This document shows, piece by piece, positions 36,073 through 46,320 of a DNA stretch of 64,000 bases. The stretch is from Toxonevra muliebris (Eukaryota > Arthropoda > Insecta > Diptera > Pallopteridae): positions 54,511,408 through 54,575,407 of the forward strand of contig OY829329.1 in NCBI GenBank assembly GCA_963691655.1, given 5' to 3'. Under the pieces are notes generated by a model, which saw only the letters and a list, made by a program, of their open reading frames with translations, was not told the origin of the DNA and searched no databases. Made by a program: the position numbers and the translations under genes. Position 1 is the stretch's first letter. Each line of letters starts with the position of its first letter.

Positions 36073-36509
36073 TATTATTATTATTATTTGAAGGTAGGAC
36101 GACTCGAAAGTTAGGCACTGCGACCTATAAAATCTATTGTACCAAAGCCCCAAGAAAGTAAGGAAGAGAGAAAGAAAGATAGATAAGAAACAGACCCAAG
36201 CCGAGAATCGAACTCGGGTCTCCAGGGACAAGAGTCTGGCACTCTGCTACTAGACCACAGTGGCGATGGTAGGACCTACAGTTTAACGCCGATTTCGAAC
36301 AGCTGTGGGGCAATTTTTTATCGGCTTGGTGATTTGCCATTACCAACCAAGGTGTGTACTTGTACACATTCTTATAATTCTCATCCACTTCATATCAATA
36401 GTGAATATAAGAAGTTTATGAGAATTAACCACCAGACCAAGACGCTAATTTAACCCGTAACCTTCTGAATTAAAGTCTAGTGCACTATCCACTAGACTAT
36501 CGAGGTCGT
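36073..36509 (-). mobile_element. Composite SINE A+B, minus-strand copy
   Basis: The same A-then-B arrangement as at 31856-32237, reverse oriented. The SINE A head is at 36500-36440, its body at about 36440-36280, the SINE B head at about 36270-36195, the CT-rich body to 36091 and an (AAT)n tail at 36073-36090. SINE A here is fuller and keeps the TGTACAAGTACACACC segment missing from the other composite. Flanks show an imperfect duplication, AAATTTAAC and AAAGTTTAAC. Confidence 0.9.
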
Positions 36510-37849
36510 AAAGTTTAACGAAGACTAGAAAAACTATTATGTCGTCGCCGTGGTTAGTATACTAGACTGCTACGCAGGGTTCTGGATCAAAAATCAAAAA
36601 TAAAATGCTTCTAAATGGCAATGTCAAATGCCCCGAGAAAATTTTTTCTCTTCGCCATTCGGATTTGGCATAAAATTGTTGGTTCCATACACTTGTATAC
36701 AAATATAATTCGCACAACATGAATGAATACAAAAAGCTCGGTCTAAAACTAAATTATACGTATCCCAGCGTCCTGCATTTTGAGTTTTATAAAATTCGTA
36801 CTAACTTTTGAACTGCAACCTCTTTTGGGATATTTTTTACATCAAAATAGAGGTCCAACATTGGTTCCTTGGCCATAAAATACCCTTGTATATCGATCCA
36901 CTCTTTATTGAAACAACGATTAACTTTAAAATCGTAAAACATAAATCAAATACGAAATTTTAAAATATCGGGATTCGTATATACTATAGTTCTACTAAAA
37001 CCAACTTTCAGTACTTTGCCATTTTTAAAAAATTGATTTTTATCATACTCTATTTTTTTCATTAATTCGTGTTGTGTTATATGTATTTGTACACGAATGT
37101 ACGGAAAAAGGAGCTTTTCTTGGGCAATTTTTACGCTTAACCGTACCAAGGGGTGAACCCGGATATTTCACTTAGCATTCCAGTACATAACCACTAAACT
37201 AAGGCAACTTTTGCGTTACTCTTTTATCGGTTAAAAGAAAAACGCTGCCACTTCCTTTGCCATTGTTCGACCCTTTGTAGACAACCTATCTGAGATATAC
37301 AAAATCGAAGATTCTTCAATTTCTAAATCAGAAGGGGTGTTTTTTTTGTCTACTAAACGTCGATGCTGTTATTTCTTCTTTTCTTTACTAAAAACTCTAA
37401 ACTTTTCTATGGAGAGTTATTAAAATTTGATATGGGGGGGGGGGGGGGGGAGGGGGTAAAATGAGTTAACAAAGAAAGCTACGTACATGTGTATTTCTTT
37501 TAATTGTTAATTTATGTATTTTTTCTCTTTATTTGCACATTTTATATAATACTAATTAATAAATGATTGTTTTGTTAAATAAAAATATATTTCATGTATA
37601 CTTTGTTTTTTTTTTTTTTGGTTTTATTAATGTAAATAATTACCTCTAATTAACGCATTTAGGGTTTTCAGAAGTATGTATGGAAAATATTTACTTTGTT
37701 TTAATTATTTATTTATCCAAATGTTTTCAAGTTTTTAGTTTAATTCTTAAAAATAAACTCTTAAATAAAGTTAAATTAACAATCAAAAGCTTAGTTTTTA
37801 TATTATTTCCAAAAAAGGAAGAACATTTTACTCCATCGATCGCTTCAAA
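36510..37849. other. Non-coding, with a tRNA-like remnant
   Basis: At about 37145-37210 the minus strand has GTTGCCTTAGTTTAGTGG and CCGGGTTCACCCC, resembling A and B boxes of another tRNA-derived SINE. A G-run (17 G, then A, then 5 G) lies at 37434-37456. The copy-1 Kunitz gene starts at the end of this region and lacks the TATATAAAG box of its relatives. Confidence 0.4.
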
Positions 37850-38200
37850 ATGATTAAAAAATTGTGTTTAGTTTTCGCTTTCATTGTGGTTTTGCTTATT
37901 ATTGGCAGTGAATCAGCCGGCGCTAAAAGACCTGGTTTGCATATCTATACTCTTGAATACATAGTACTTTGTTAGACTTCATTTTTATTCATACATATTT
38001 CTTCTTCTTCGATAGCAATCTGCTCCCAGCCACATGCAAAAGGAGAAGGATTATGTAGAATGCTACTGTTTGGATTTTGGTATAATCCTGGTTCGAGTAA
38101 ATGCGAACAATGGAGAAGTGGGGGCTGTAGAAAAGGTGCAGGACAGAGTCACGAAACTGTGGAGGATTGCATTAAAACATGCATAACCGGTTTTGAATAA
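37850..38200 (+). CDS. Kunitz-like secreted inhibitor peptide, copy 1 (type A)
   Basis: Predicted secreted serine-protease inhibitor of 89 aa. Exon 1 (37850-37934) encodes the signal peptide (core LVFAFIVVLLII, likely cleaved near residue 22-25). An 81-bp GT-AG phase-1 intron separates exon 2 (38016-38200), which encodes the inhibitor domain. Cysteines at 31, 42, 58, 66, 80 and 84 are spaced 10-15-7-13-3; bovine pancreatic trypsin inhibitor is 8-15-7-12-3. FWYN, SGGC and EDCIKTC fit the Kunitz fold. P1, the residue after the second cysteine, is Arg43, suggesting a trypsin-like target. The usual N-x-F near the fifth cysteine is absent. AATAAA occurs at the stop codon and again near 38226. Flies use such single-domain Kunitz peptides in male accessory glands and saliva; the tissue here is unknown. 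Confidence 0.88.
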
Positions 38201-38505
38201 ATATGTACGAGAAGAAAAATTCGCTGAATAAATACAAAATTTTTATTATGATGTATGTGGTATAAATTAGTGATATGGTAGGGCTATAACTGTTCAGGCA
38301 ATGCTTTGGCAATATTGTGCCAAGCCGAGTAACTCTTTCATTTTTGTGAAGTTCTGAAACTCAAAGATGCTTCCTAGGTAGATGTTTGTTAAGAATTCTA
38401 TTGAAGTGGTTTCTTCGGCAAGGATTTTAAACCTAGTACGTTATAATACAGGAGATGAATTGAGGTATATCATTCTTCTCTGATTTGCAATGCACATTTC
38501 ATTAA

Positions 38506-38762
38506 CTCATATCGTCCCGGTACTAGATGCCATGATTCAATACGGAAAATTTTCAAAACACAATTCCCATATGTCTTCAATAAGAAATTTTAGTACTTAA
38601 AAAAATTAAAAGAAAAATGGTTTCTGAATTTTAGAGGGTAGATTTGGCTCAGTACATATAGAAATATTGAATAGTGATTACTTCTGGGAAAAATTTATAA
38701 ATGTATTTTTGACGAATTTTCAAAGTTGCTGTTCGATTAGTCGAACTTTGGGACGATATGAG
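38506..38762. mobile_element. TTAA-flanked piggyBac-like MITE 1
   Basis: 257 bp with ends CTCATATCGTCCC and GGGACGATATGAG, a 13-bp perfect inverted repeat, between TTAA at 38502-38505 and 38763-38766. The uninterrupted paralogous site in copy 3's 3' flank (43602-43610) shows where it landed. Confidence 0.85.
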
Positions 38763-38766
38763 TTAA

Positions 38767-39341
38767 CCCTTTCAAGCACACATTTTTCTAATAATTGTTT
38801 TTTATCCATTGGTCATATTTTTAAGTTTTCAGGGTAGCTGATTACGATTTTGATATCAGATTTTTAAAATTCAAAATGGCGGATCCAATATGGCAGACTG
38901 AATCAGTGAAACTTATTCATATCAACAAGAAAATTGGTATACGGGCGACCCCGAAAGCCTCGGTATACCAATATTCATATTGATATGAATAAGTTTTACT
39001 AATGCGGTCCGCCATATTGGATCTGCCATTTTGAATTTCGAAAATCTGATTACAAATTCTTAATTAGCGACATTTAAAACCAATACATATCAATCCGTTG
39101 AAAACTTTTCAAGATAATGAATTTTCTTTGCAAAAAGTGACTTTTTTTTAATGTTTGTTTATTGATATTAACAAACTGATGAACAACATTCGATTAAAAA
39201 GTTGAAATATTGAACGCTTAACATGTCAATACAGTAAATTTGAATATAGAATCATGAAAGTCGAGTCACAAGAACTTGAAAAATTAAAAAAATGGTAGTA
39301 TTCTAGGTGGGATATACGTCTTCCCACCGTGCTGCAAAGGG
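38767..39341. mobile_element. TTAA-flanked MITE 2, abutting MITE 1
   Basis: 575 bp starting CCCTTTCAAGCAC and ending GTGCTGCAAAGGG, between TTAA at 38763-38766 (shared with MITE 1) and 39342-39345. It contains a long palindrome (38855-39050). Sequence after its right TTAA resumes the Kunitz 3' flank seen in copies 3 and 5. Confidence 0.8.
38855..39050. repeat. Palindrome inside MITE 2
   Basis: Two imperfect inverted arms of about 88 bp (38855-38942 and 38962-39050) around a 19-bp loop. Arms contain AATTCAAAATGGC, CCAATATGGC and ACTTATTCATATCAA. Could form a strong hairpin. Confidence 0.9.
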
Positions 39342-39345
39342 TTAA

Positions 39346-39533
39346 GAAAACCATTTCCTGTAATAAATTCTGTTTAGAGCTCTGATATTCTTTTGGTTTT
39401 CCTTCAAAAATAATCTCAAATGCATACCAAATAATTTTGCATAATAAAGCATCCAAAAAATAAAAAAAATACACAATTCTTAAGTAGGAAACACAAATTT
39501 GTTCGAGTGTGCTGTATTGTAATGGTGAATGTA
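39346..39533. other. Kunitz copy-1 3' flank, continued
   Basis: Resumes sequence shared with the flanks of copies 3 and 5 (GAAAACCATTTCCTG, then TTTAGAGCTCTGATATTC), interrupted only by the two MITEs. Confidence 0.75.
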
Positions 39534-40253
39534 CATTAGAGTGGGTCGAAGAAAAAAATTTAAAAAGTCCACCCCCTTGAAAACTTATGTGGAGAGAACC
39601 TCGAAATCTAAAACCAAAAAATCTTTTTTTTTGGACCACTTTAAAAACTGCCAAAATGAATTTTTTATCATAACATTAATGAGTACAATATTTCCTTCTT
39701 AGATGTTATTCATCTCCGAAGTCATATTTCACTAGTGCAGTCTGTTACCCAAAATTCTACCCCCCTAAATGCAATTTTATTTTTCACAAAATTAAAGCGC
39801 TTGAAAAATCATTAAATTCTTACCCAAGAAGTATTCAACTAAACCCATCAACAAACAAGTTATTGCTACTTAAATTTATGATGCACTTTTAATTTTAATT
39901 AAGTTCGAATTTTTTGTTGTAGCTCATTTATTGCTTATAATTTTCACAGAATTTAAATGTCATTCGCAAAACACCGATAATTTTGTTAGTGTTGTGAGCG
40001 AATCTGCACTTGCAGCCACGGCTGAAAAGCACATGGACCATATATTTGTCATTTACAACAATGTATCATTTATGAATATCGGACATTAAATACCAAAGTT
40101 ATGATAAAAAATTCATTTTGGCTGTTTTTAGGGTGGTCCAAAATTTTTTTTTTTTTTTTTTTTGGTTTCGAGATACTCTCTACATAAGCTTTTAAAGAGG
40201 GGGTGGACTTTTCAAACTTTTGGTTTTTGTATGGGGACCGACCCGGTCTAATG
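39534..40253. mobile_element. MITE with about 140-bp inverted repeats and TA flanks
   Basis: Ends CATTAGAGTGGGTCG and CGACCCGGTCTAATG lie between TA dinucleotides (39532-39533 and 40254-40255). Arms extend about 140 bp and share GTCCACCCCCT, TTTGGACCA and CAAAATGAATTTTTTATCA (inverted on the right). 720 bp, no transposase. The TA duplication suggests the Tc1/mariner superfamily. Confidence 0.75.
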
Positions 40254-41106
40254 TACATAAATATATTATTTGCTCCATATATTTTGCTAAAGTATTTGAG
40301 ATCTGCTCTCCTTCAGCAAAATTAAAAAACAAAATTTAAAAATTGCGAAAACTGAATGAGAACTCCGTGATTTAAAAGAATGTTTTACGAAAGGTTTCGA
40401 ACTTTAAATGGAAAAAATATTTAACTTGCACAAAAAAGAATTCCAGAAAGCGAATGGCACATTCAGTTTTTTGATACAATTAAAACGAAAACCGGTTCTA
40501 CCGCCTAAAGTGACCATTTGGAACTTTTTTTCACAATTTTTTAAATTCAACCGTTAGCTGTAATTTTTGGAAAATGTTTCAAATCAAATTAAATTTGAAA
40601 ATTAAATGAAGTTATGTTGAATATAACCACGTCTTGCCTAGCTATAATTCATGTTAATGTTCCTGTTTTACCATCAAAATGTCTAGTCGAAACACCTTAT
40701 GTTAATGTTATACTAAAAAAAATCCAATATTTTGTCAAGACAGTACTGCTGCTATCAACCCTAACATAAATTTGAAGTTTCATTAGATTTTGACGTTTGT
40801 GTATTTAAAAATGGAGCAAGTTAAACTTAACAGAAACATATTTAATACATATTTGTTGCTTACGGTTCAAAGTATTTTGTGAAATGAAATGTCTTAACAT
40901 AATTTTCCCACGTCATATTTTGACAGTCATCAGCTGCTCTGACACGAACATGAACATTGCTATTCTTTCGTCCGTAGGTTAAACCCTAACTAACTTATGT
41001 ATTTACAAGTATTTCGATTGTGCCGTATCGTCATGCCTGTTAAATGTGATAAATTCCCTTTTTAATGCACCATGAAAATTTTCATTTAATTAATAATACA
41101 ATTTTC
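40254..41106. other. Non-coding, upstream of Kunitz copy 2
   Basis: No gene seen. The last 100 bp form the conserved Kunitz upstream block. Confidence 0.55.
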
Positions 41107-41115
41107 TATATAAAG
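41107..41115 (+). promoter_or_regulatory. Kunitz copy-2 TATA box
   Basis: TATATAAAG 70 bp before the ATG, inside a block (TCATTTAATTAATAAT, then CTATATAAAGCACATAAA) conserved with copies 4 and 5. Confidence 0.75.
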
Positions 41116-41176
41116 CACATAAATTTTATGATAACAAAGTTTCAAAACATTAACAAAGTTAGTAATAGAAATAAAA

Positions 41177-41486
41177 ATGATTAAGAAATTTATTTTAGTT
41201 TTTGCATTATTTGCTCTATTTATTATTTCTAGCGAAGCCAGGTGTGTTTTATATTAACACTACCATATTCTTTGTAAAACTCAAGTTTGCTTTATATATA
41301 GGAGGCTGCAATCAACCTCATCCCCAGGACAAAAGATTTTGCATCATGCTATTCCATTTATATTGGCATAATTCAGATTCGGTAAAATACGAGGAATGAT
41401 GTGCTAGCTGCTGTAATACTGATGAAGGACAGAGTCATTAAACCATGTAGAAATGCATTAAGACATGGGTATCGGAGTTCTCATAA
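41177..41486 (+). pseudogene. Kunitz-like peptide, copy 2 (type B), dead
   Basis: Same layout as copy 4. Exon 1 (41177-41241) encodes a signal peptide starting MIKKF. The intron is 60 bp (41242-41301) with the type-B start GTGTGTTTTATATTAA. Exon 1 is 14 bp shorter than in copy 4, which changes the intron phase and shifts the frame. Exon 2 has TGA after EE, then TAA and TAG in the homologous frame. The third cysteine position is Tyr (KYEE), the last is Trp (KTW) and the native stop is lost. Its promoter is intact, so a non-coding transcript is possible. Confidence 0.9.
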
Positions 41487-41894
41487 ATAAATAAAAAGCT
41501 TCATTAATTTAATAAATGTGATAAAAATTTATATATTTTGATTTAAAAAAAATGTTATGCATGACTCTTGGGGCAATTTACGTTTCAATTTCATTTGATT
41601 AGTTTTCAACTTCATGAGATAAAGAATATTGATGTTAACAGCATTACCTAAATTGGTGCGTCGGGGTAATTTATTTGTCAAACGTAAACAAAAACTGAAA
41701 GCCTCGACAGAAAAACGGCTCGACTCGACTCTCCAATTTAAAAATGATTGTTTGAATTATTGTTCTTTGCATGCACTTGACTTTGTCAGTAGAGTAGATT
41801 TGGCGTAACATTCACAGCATTATCTTCGTTAATCTGTTTCTCAACTGCTTAATAAGCTCGTAATAGCATCTTCGCTTGATCTTGAGGCGTAGAT

Positions 41895-42530
41895 GGCAAA
41901 TCTTGTCCGGATAGGGAAAAGGTCGCCTGGGCAATAAGTTCATTCAATCCGTTTAAATCAGCGGTACCGGGTAGAACTATACCAGCCACGCTATAACATA
42001 ACATATGGATATGTGCCAAAGATTTGAAGAGATGTTAGCGTGGTTTTTATTCCAAAAGCAAACAAATTAAATCACACTGCTGTAAAAGATTATGGGCCGA
42101 TAAATCGCTCATCATTTATTTAAAAAAAAAGCTTGAGAGACTTATTGACATGTATAAGGGATAAGGAATATCGCGCAGCACGCATACTGCAAAGTAGATC
42201 AGTGTATAGCGCTGTTCATGAAGTGGTTGTTACCATTGAGAAGTCATTGGATTTTAAAGAGCATAATTTAGTAGCTTTCCTTAACATTGAAGGAGTCTTC
42301 AATAATGTAAATACGAAAGCCATCCTATGCCTTCTAGTAGTTGATGAGATTATAAGAACCTTCAAGGGAAATTGAACGAGGGTTGTAGCCTACGCTGACG
42401 ACGTAGCAATATTTAACCCTGTAAAATTCTTGACGACGATTAGTGAGATCATGAAATCAATACTTGGTGAAATTTCCAACGTTACAGCTTAGGAGTTAAC
42501 CCTGCTAAGACTGAGCTATGAGGGAAATAA
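41895..42530 (+). pseudogene. LINE reverse-transcriptase fragment with internal deletion
   Basis: The plus strand reads EKVAWAISSFNPFKSA (about 41911), then VVFIPKANK...HTAVKDYGPI (about 42037-42105), LERLID, HEVVVTIEKSLDF and LVAFLNIEGVFNNV (about 42215-42310). It then jumps to LLVVDEI and VVAYADDVAIF (catalytic YADD at about 42391-42402). The deletion between the palm motifs removes the LTP/GG-type region. Stops are present. It separates Kunitz copies 2 and 3. Confidence 0.85.
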
Positions 42531-42560
42531 AAATTAGCTTTCGTTACCAAAGTTGAATGG

Positions 42561-43174
42561 AGTAGTGTCCGACCGAATATTCGGCTTCGGTTCTTCGGCT
42601 ATTCGGCCTAAAATTGCACCTTCGGCATCGGCTTTGGCAAAAAATGGCCGAAGTATTTTGCCGAAGCCGAAGATTATAAGCATTTTATTTTATAATAATT
42701 TTTACTATAGATTGGCAGTAAAAATTTGTACAAATAAATAAATGTGAAGTGGTTATATAAAGTATTTACATTACGATTTCTGTGTTATATTTTCTCCGTT
42801 TGCTTCTTCCATTTTTACTTTTGAAGTAACCCACAGATTCGGCTTCGACCTCGGCCGAAGGTTAGATGAATGACCGAAGTTCGGCTTCGGCCTAAAATTG
42901 CACCTTCGGCATCGGCTTCGGCTTCGTCAAAATACTTCGGCCATTTTTTGCCGAAGCCGAAGATTATAAGCATTTTATTTTATAATAATTTTTACTATAG
43001 ATTGGCAGTAAAAATTTGTACAAATAAATAAATGTGAAGTGGTTTTATAAAGTATTTACATTACAATTTCTGTGTTATATTTTCTCCGCAGATTCGGCTT
43101 CGGCTTCGCCGAAGGTTAGATGAATGGCCGAAGTTCGGCTTCGGCCAAAAAATCACCTTCGGTCGGACACTACT
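42561..43174. mobile_element. TTCGGC-rich MITE with a dimeric interior
   Basis: Ends AGTAGTGTCCGACCGAA and TTCGGTCGGACACTACT are perfect inverted repeats of 17 bp. The interior is rich in GGCTTCGG/CCGAAG units. It contains two direct copies of a block of about 140 bp (42657-42798 and 42955-43090, from CCGAAGATTATAAGC to TATTTTCTCCG). AGTGTC-type ends suggest hAT, but I see no 8-bp target duplication. Confidence 0.8.
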
Positions 43175-43266
43175 ATTATATATATTTTCCGTTTCGATTG
43201 TGCCGTATCATTATGCCTGTTAAATGTGTTTTCAAAACGTTAACAAAGTTGGTAATAGAAATCAAA

Positions 43267-43535
43267 ATGAGTAAGGAATTGTGTTTAGTTTTCGTATTCA
43301 TTGCGGTTTTGCTTATTATTGGCAGTGAATCAGCCGGCGCTAAAAGACCTGATTTGCATATCTATACTCTTGAATACATAGTACTTTGTTAGACTTCATT
43401 TTTATTCATACATATTTCTTCTTCTTCAATAGCAATCTGCTTCTAACCACATGAAGTAGGAGAAGGACCGTGTTTGATGTTTCTGTAAGGATATTGGTAT
43501 AATCCTAGTTCGGGTAAATACGAACAATGGAGTAG
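43267..43535 (+). pseudogene. Kunitz-like peptide, copy 3 (type A), dead
   Basis: Exon 1 (43267-43351) is open and nearly identical to copy 1. The splice donor has changed from GT to AT, so the frame would run on and stop at 43392. Exon 2 (from 43433) has TAA at the fourth codon and another after LMFL, and is cut short at about 43535. There, about 340 bp present in copy 1, including the rest of the inhibitor, are deleted. Its upstream region also lacks about 100 bp with the TATA box. Flanking sequence to about 43690 matches the 3' flanks of copies 1 and 5. Confidence 0.92.
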
Positions 43536-44224
43536 TGGGTATAATACAGGAGATGAATTCAGGTATATTATTCTTCTCTGATTTTCAATGCACATTTGAT
43601 TAAGAAAACAGATTCCTGTAAGAAATCCCATTAAGAGCACTGATATTCATTTGATTTTCATTCAACGAGAATTTCGCATGCATACCTAAGCAACACAGAC
43701 ATTACTATTTAATCTCTAGCTTTAAAGCAAATAGCATCTTGCCACGACGAACCTGCTGTAGTTAGTTCGTTTTGGATAGGGATCCTATAAGGTTTTGAGC
43801 GACTGCGTCTACGACTTCCTTGGTGGTTGTTGGTTAAAGCTGCTTTAGTGATATTATTTGCACATCGTAGCGTGTGTCCGATCCAACCATACTTCCTGAC
43901 CATGAGACATCATGTAGTATGGATTTTTGTGTTGTTACGCGGAGTAGTTCGGCATTGCTGATTGTGTTTGGCCAGAATCGTCGAAGCATCGGTTTGCAAA
44001 GTTTTATAAGAAAAGAGGTTTGAGGCAAGTGGTGAACATCTTGACCTTGCCTTCACGTAATAGATCCTTCGATTTCTACACTTCTCTTAGAGTGCACATG
44101 ACGCTTCGTGCCTTGCAAATATGGGTTTCGATGTCCTCGTCGGCGCTACTATTTTTTGATACAATTCAGCCAAGATAGCAGAAAGTGTTTACATCATCAA
44201 TTCTGGTGTTGTTTAGCAAAAGAG

Positions 44225-45110
44225 GGTTGTTGTTGTTGTAGCGACTGTGGGGCAGGTTGTATTTAATAGGGATGGGAAGAAAAAGACAAACACAAAGATT
44301 AGTTGGGTGAACCTAATTCCAGTCCAAGGAAATTGGCGGCCGTTACCGGCTCGTTCCACAGAAATAATGGTATGAGAGTGGTAGAATCAGCGGGGCATCT
44401 GAATAGTGGCAGCGTGTTATGCGGACTGTTTTCGCACTTCGGGCATGCATTCACAATTTCACGGTTTATCACCGATAGGTAAGAGTTCAGCGCTCTGGAT
44501 ACTCCCGAGCGGAGTTGCGAAAGTGTTGTTCGCGAGTTTCTAGGGAGAGAGAGCTCGGAATTGCAGATGGGGGAAGGGGCACTGTCGAGTACTTAGTTTA
44601 GTCTGTAATTGTCTATTGTGTTTTGCACTGTGTGTGACGACCTCGATAGCCTAGTGGATAGTGCACTAGACTTTCATCTGGGAGGTTCGGGTTCGATTCC
44701 CGTCTTCGTCTGGTGGTTAATTTTCATTACTTTTTGATATTCACTATCAATATGAAGTGTATGAGAATTATAAGATAGTGTACAAGTACACACATTGGTT
44801 GGTAATGGCAAAACCACCAAGCCGATAAAAAATTGCCACACCGCCGTTCGGAGTCGGCGTTAAACTGTAGGTCCAACTATGTGGTATCACAATGGGCCGT
44901 TCAAGCCTAAGTGTGTCTCTCGACAGCCACTCCAACCTAACCTAACCTTTGCACTGTGTGTGTGTGGAAGGCGTTCTGAGTATTTTTGAGATCTTCTGCT
45001 GTTAGGGGTGATGACATATTTTGAATGAATTCTCTGATGTTAGTGAGTTCATCGCGGAGGTCGTAACGGACTGCACGGTTGGGAGGAGGATCATTTATGT
45101 ATGAGGGTTG
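44225..45110 (-). pseudogene. Jockey-clade LINE 3' fragment inserted in the LINE above
   Basis: The minus strand reads NRAVRYDLRDELTNI (about 45040-45085), LSQLRSGVSRALNSYLS (about 44480-44530), CPKCENSPHNTLPLFRCPA (about 44400-44455) and LIPLFLWNEPVTAANFLGLE (about 44320-44380). It ends in a CAACAACAAC-type tail at 44225. This is the C-terminus typical of Jockey-clade elements. A SINE interrupts it at 44637-44947. Confidence 0.85.
44637..44947 (+). mobile_element. tRNA-derived SINE, family A, monomer 2
   Basis: 311 bp, nearly identical to the SINE at 26801-27116, with the A box, the B box GGTTCGATTCC and a CCTAACCTAACC tail. Flanked by a 15-bp duplication, TTTGCACTGTGTGTG, at 44622-44636 and 44948-44962. 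It lies inside the Jockey fragment, making three nested insertions. Confidence 0.93.
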
Positions 45111-46320
45111 TTGTTGGTGCTGTTGATTCTCGTTACTTTTGTTTTGCTGATGTTTATCCTCAACCCAACTAGTAGCGTATTTCGGTGGAGCTATTTCAGT
45201 TTTGCTTCGATGTGACTGAAGTTATGTGAGAATAGCGACGATCGTCAGCATAGTCGAGATCGTGCAGCTTCGCAAACGGGGTTCACTGAATACCGCTTTG
45301 TGCTTCTTTATTAGTGGCAATCATTACTTCGTGATGGACCAGTAGGAACAGGAGTGGCAAGAGAACACACCCCTGTCGTACGACAACATCGATTTTACAT
45401 GAGTCACATGATATTATTATACCATCCGGCACTAGTTTTGTTATTTATGGAGGGGCCTCCATGTGCCTATTGATGTATCAAAGGCGCTCGAAGACGATGA
45501 AGACAAAGTATAGAGTTGAGTAGAGTTCATTTGTCTGCTCGATGATAATTCTTAGCGCGGCAATGTGATCTGCCCCTAATTGTGTTAGCAATTGGGGATA
45601 GTCGATCCAAGATAATAAGAGCGAGCATTTTTTTGAATTGTATTCAAGAGAATGATACCACGCCAATTCTTGCAGTGACCCAGGTCACCTTTCTTAGGAA
45701 GAGCAACTATTAGACTTTCGATCCAGCGTTCAGGATCCTATCTTTTATTCCAAGCTTCCACAAGAAGAGGAGTTATAGCATCGCCAGCCCATAAAGTACT
45801 CTGTTTAAAAAAACTCCGAGATGATGCCGGGTCCAGTAGATTTGTTGTTTTTTAACTTTTTGATAGCTGTCTAAAACTCTTTTGATGTAGGAGGTGTTTT
45901 TGATATTTTGAGGTGGTTCGTTGCGGTTGTATTGCTGAATGTTTCATCATTGTAGTGGTGGTTTGGTGTTGTCATTTAATTCCTGTTGTTTGGTACTTGG
46001 CCGATCTTTTGTTTGGCGGAGGTAATCAGAGCGTTTTCGACAACTAACTGCAAAATAGTAAACGAGGATTGCGGAGTGCGCTGATCTGCTGTGGTTTTCT
46101 CAGCTTGTTCAGTAAAAGCTTTAGCTATTTGATAATCTTTAAGTTTGGCTATATAAAATTTTGGTCTTTTCGCGGATCGGTTTGTCGGGGCGAAAACAAA
46201 CGAGTAGAGGTGGTCGGTAAAAGCATCGGTGTAGCGTTTATTTTGGATGTCAGCAATAAGCTTAAGCCATTTACATTCGATGAGGAAGTGATCGATCGAT
46301 CTGTAAGCCACCACCTACCA

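Larger units (their letters stand above)
43696..46320 (-). pseudogene. LINE (endonuclease end, RT, C-terminus), interrupted
   Basis: Minus-strand blocks run in order. KRPKFYIAKL and TEQAEKT (about 46090-46180) mark the region between endonuclease and RT. They are followed by LPKKGDLGHCKNWRGI (about 45660-45710), DHIAALRIIIEQ and NFVDFE-like residues (about 45490-45575), VRQGCVLLPLLFLL (about 45340-45385) and DLDYADD (about 45245-45270). After an inserted segment (44225-45110) come VNTFCYLG (about 44170-44195), MLRRFWPNTISNAELL, YGWIGHTLR and QGSRRRSRSK (43800-43990). The order is that of an RTE-like element with no RNase H. Many stops. Confidence 0.8.

Noticed and set aside
41830..42003. A minus-strand open stretch with gene-like composition (AQATFSLSGQDLPSTPQDQAK)
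   Set aside because: The plus strand of the same bases reads as the LINE RT block VAWAISSFNPFKSA in continuity with further RT motifs, so this is a shadow.
43120..43392. 90-codon gene including Kunitz copy-3 exon 1
   Set aside because: It starts in the TTCGGC element and runs through a mutated splice donor into intron sequence; it is the pseudogene's exon 1 read through.
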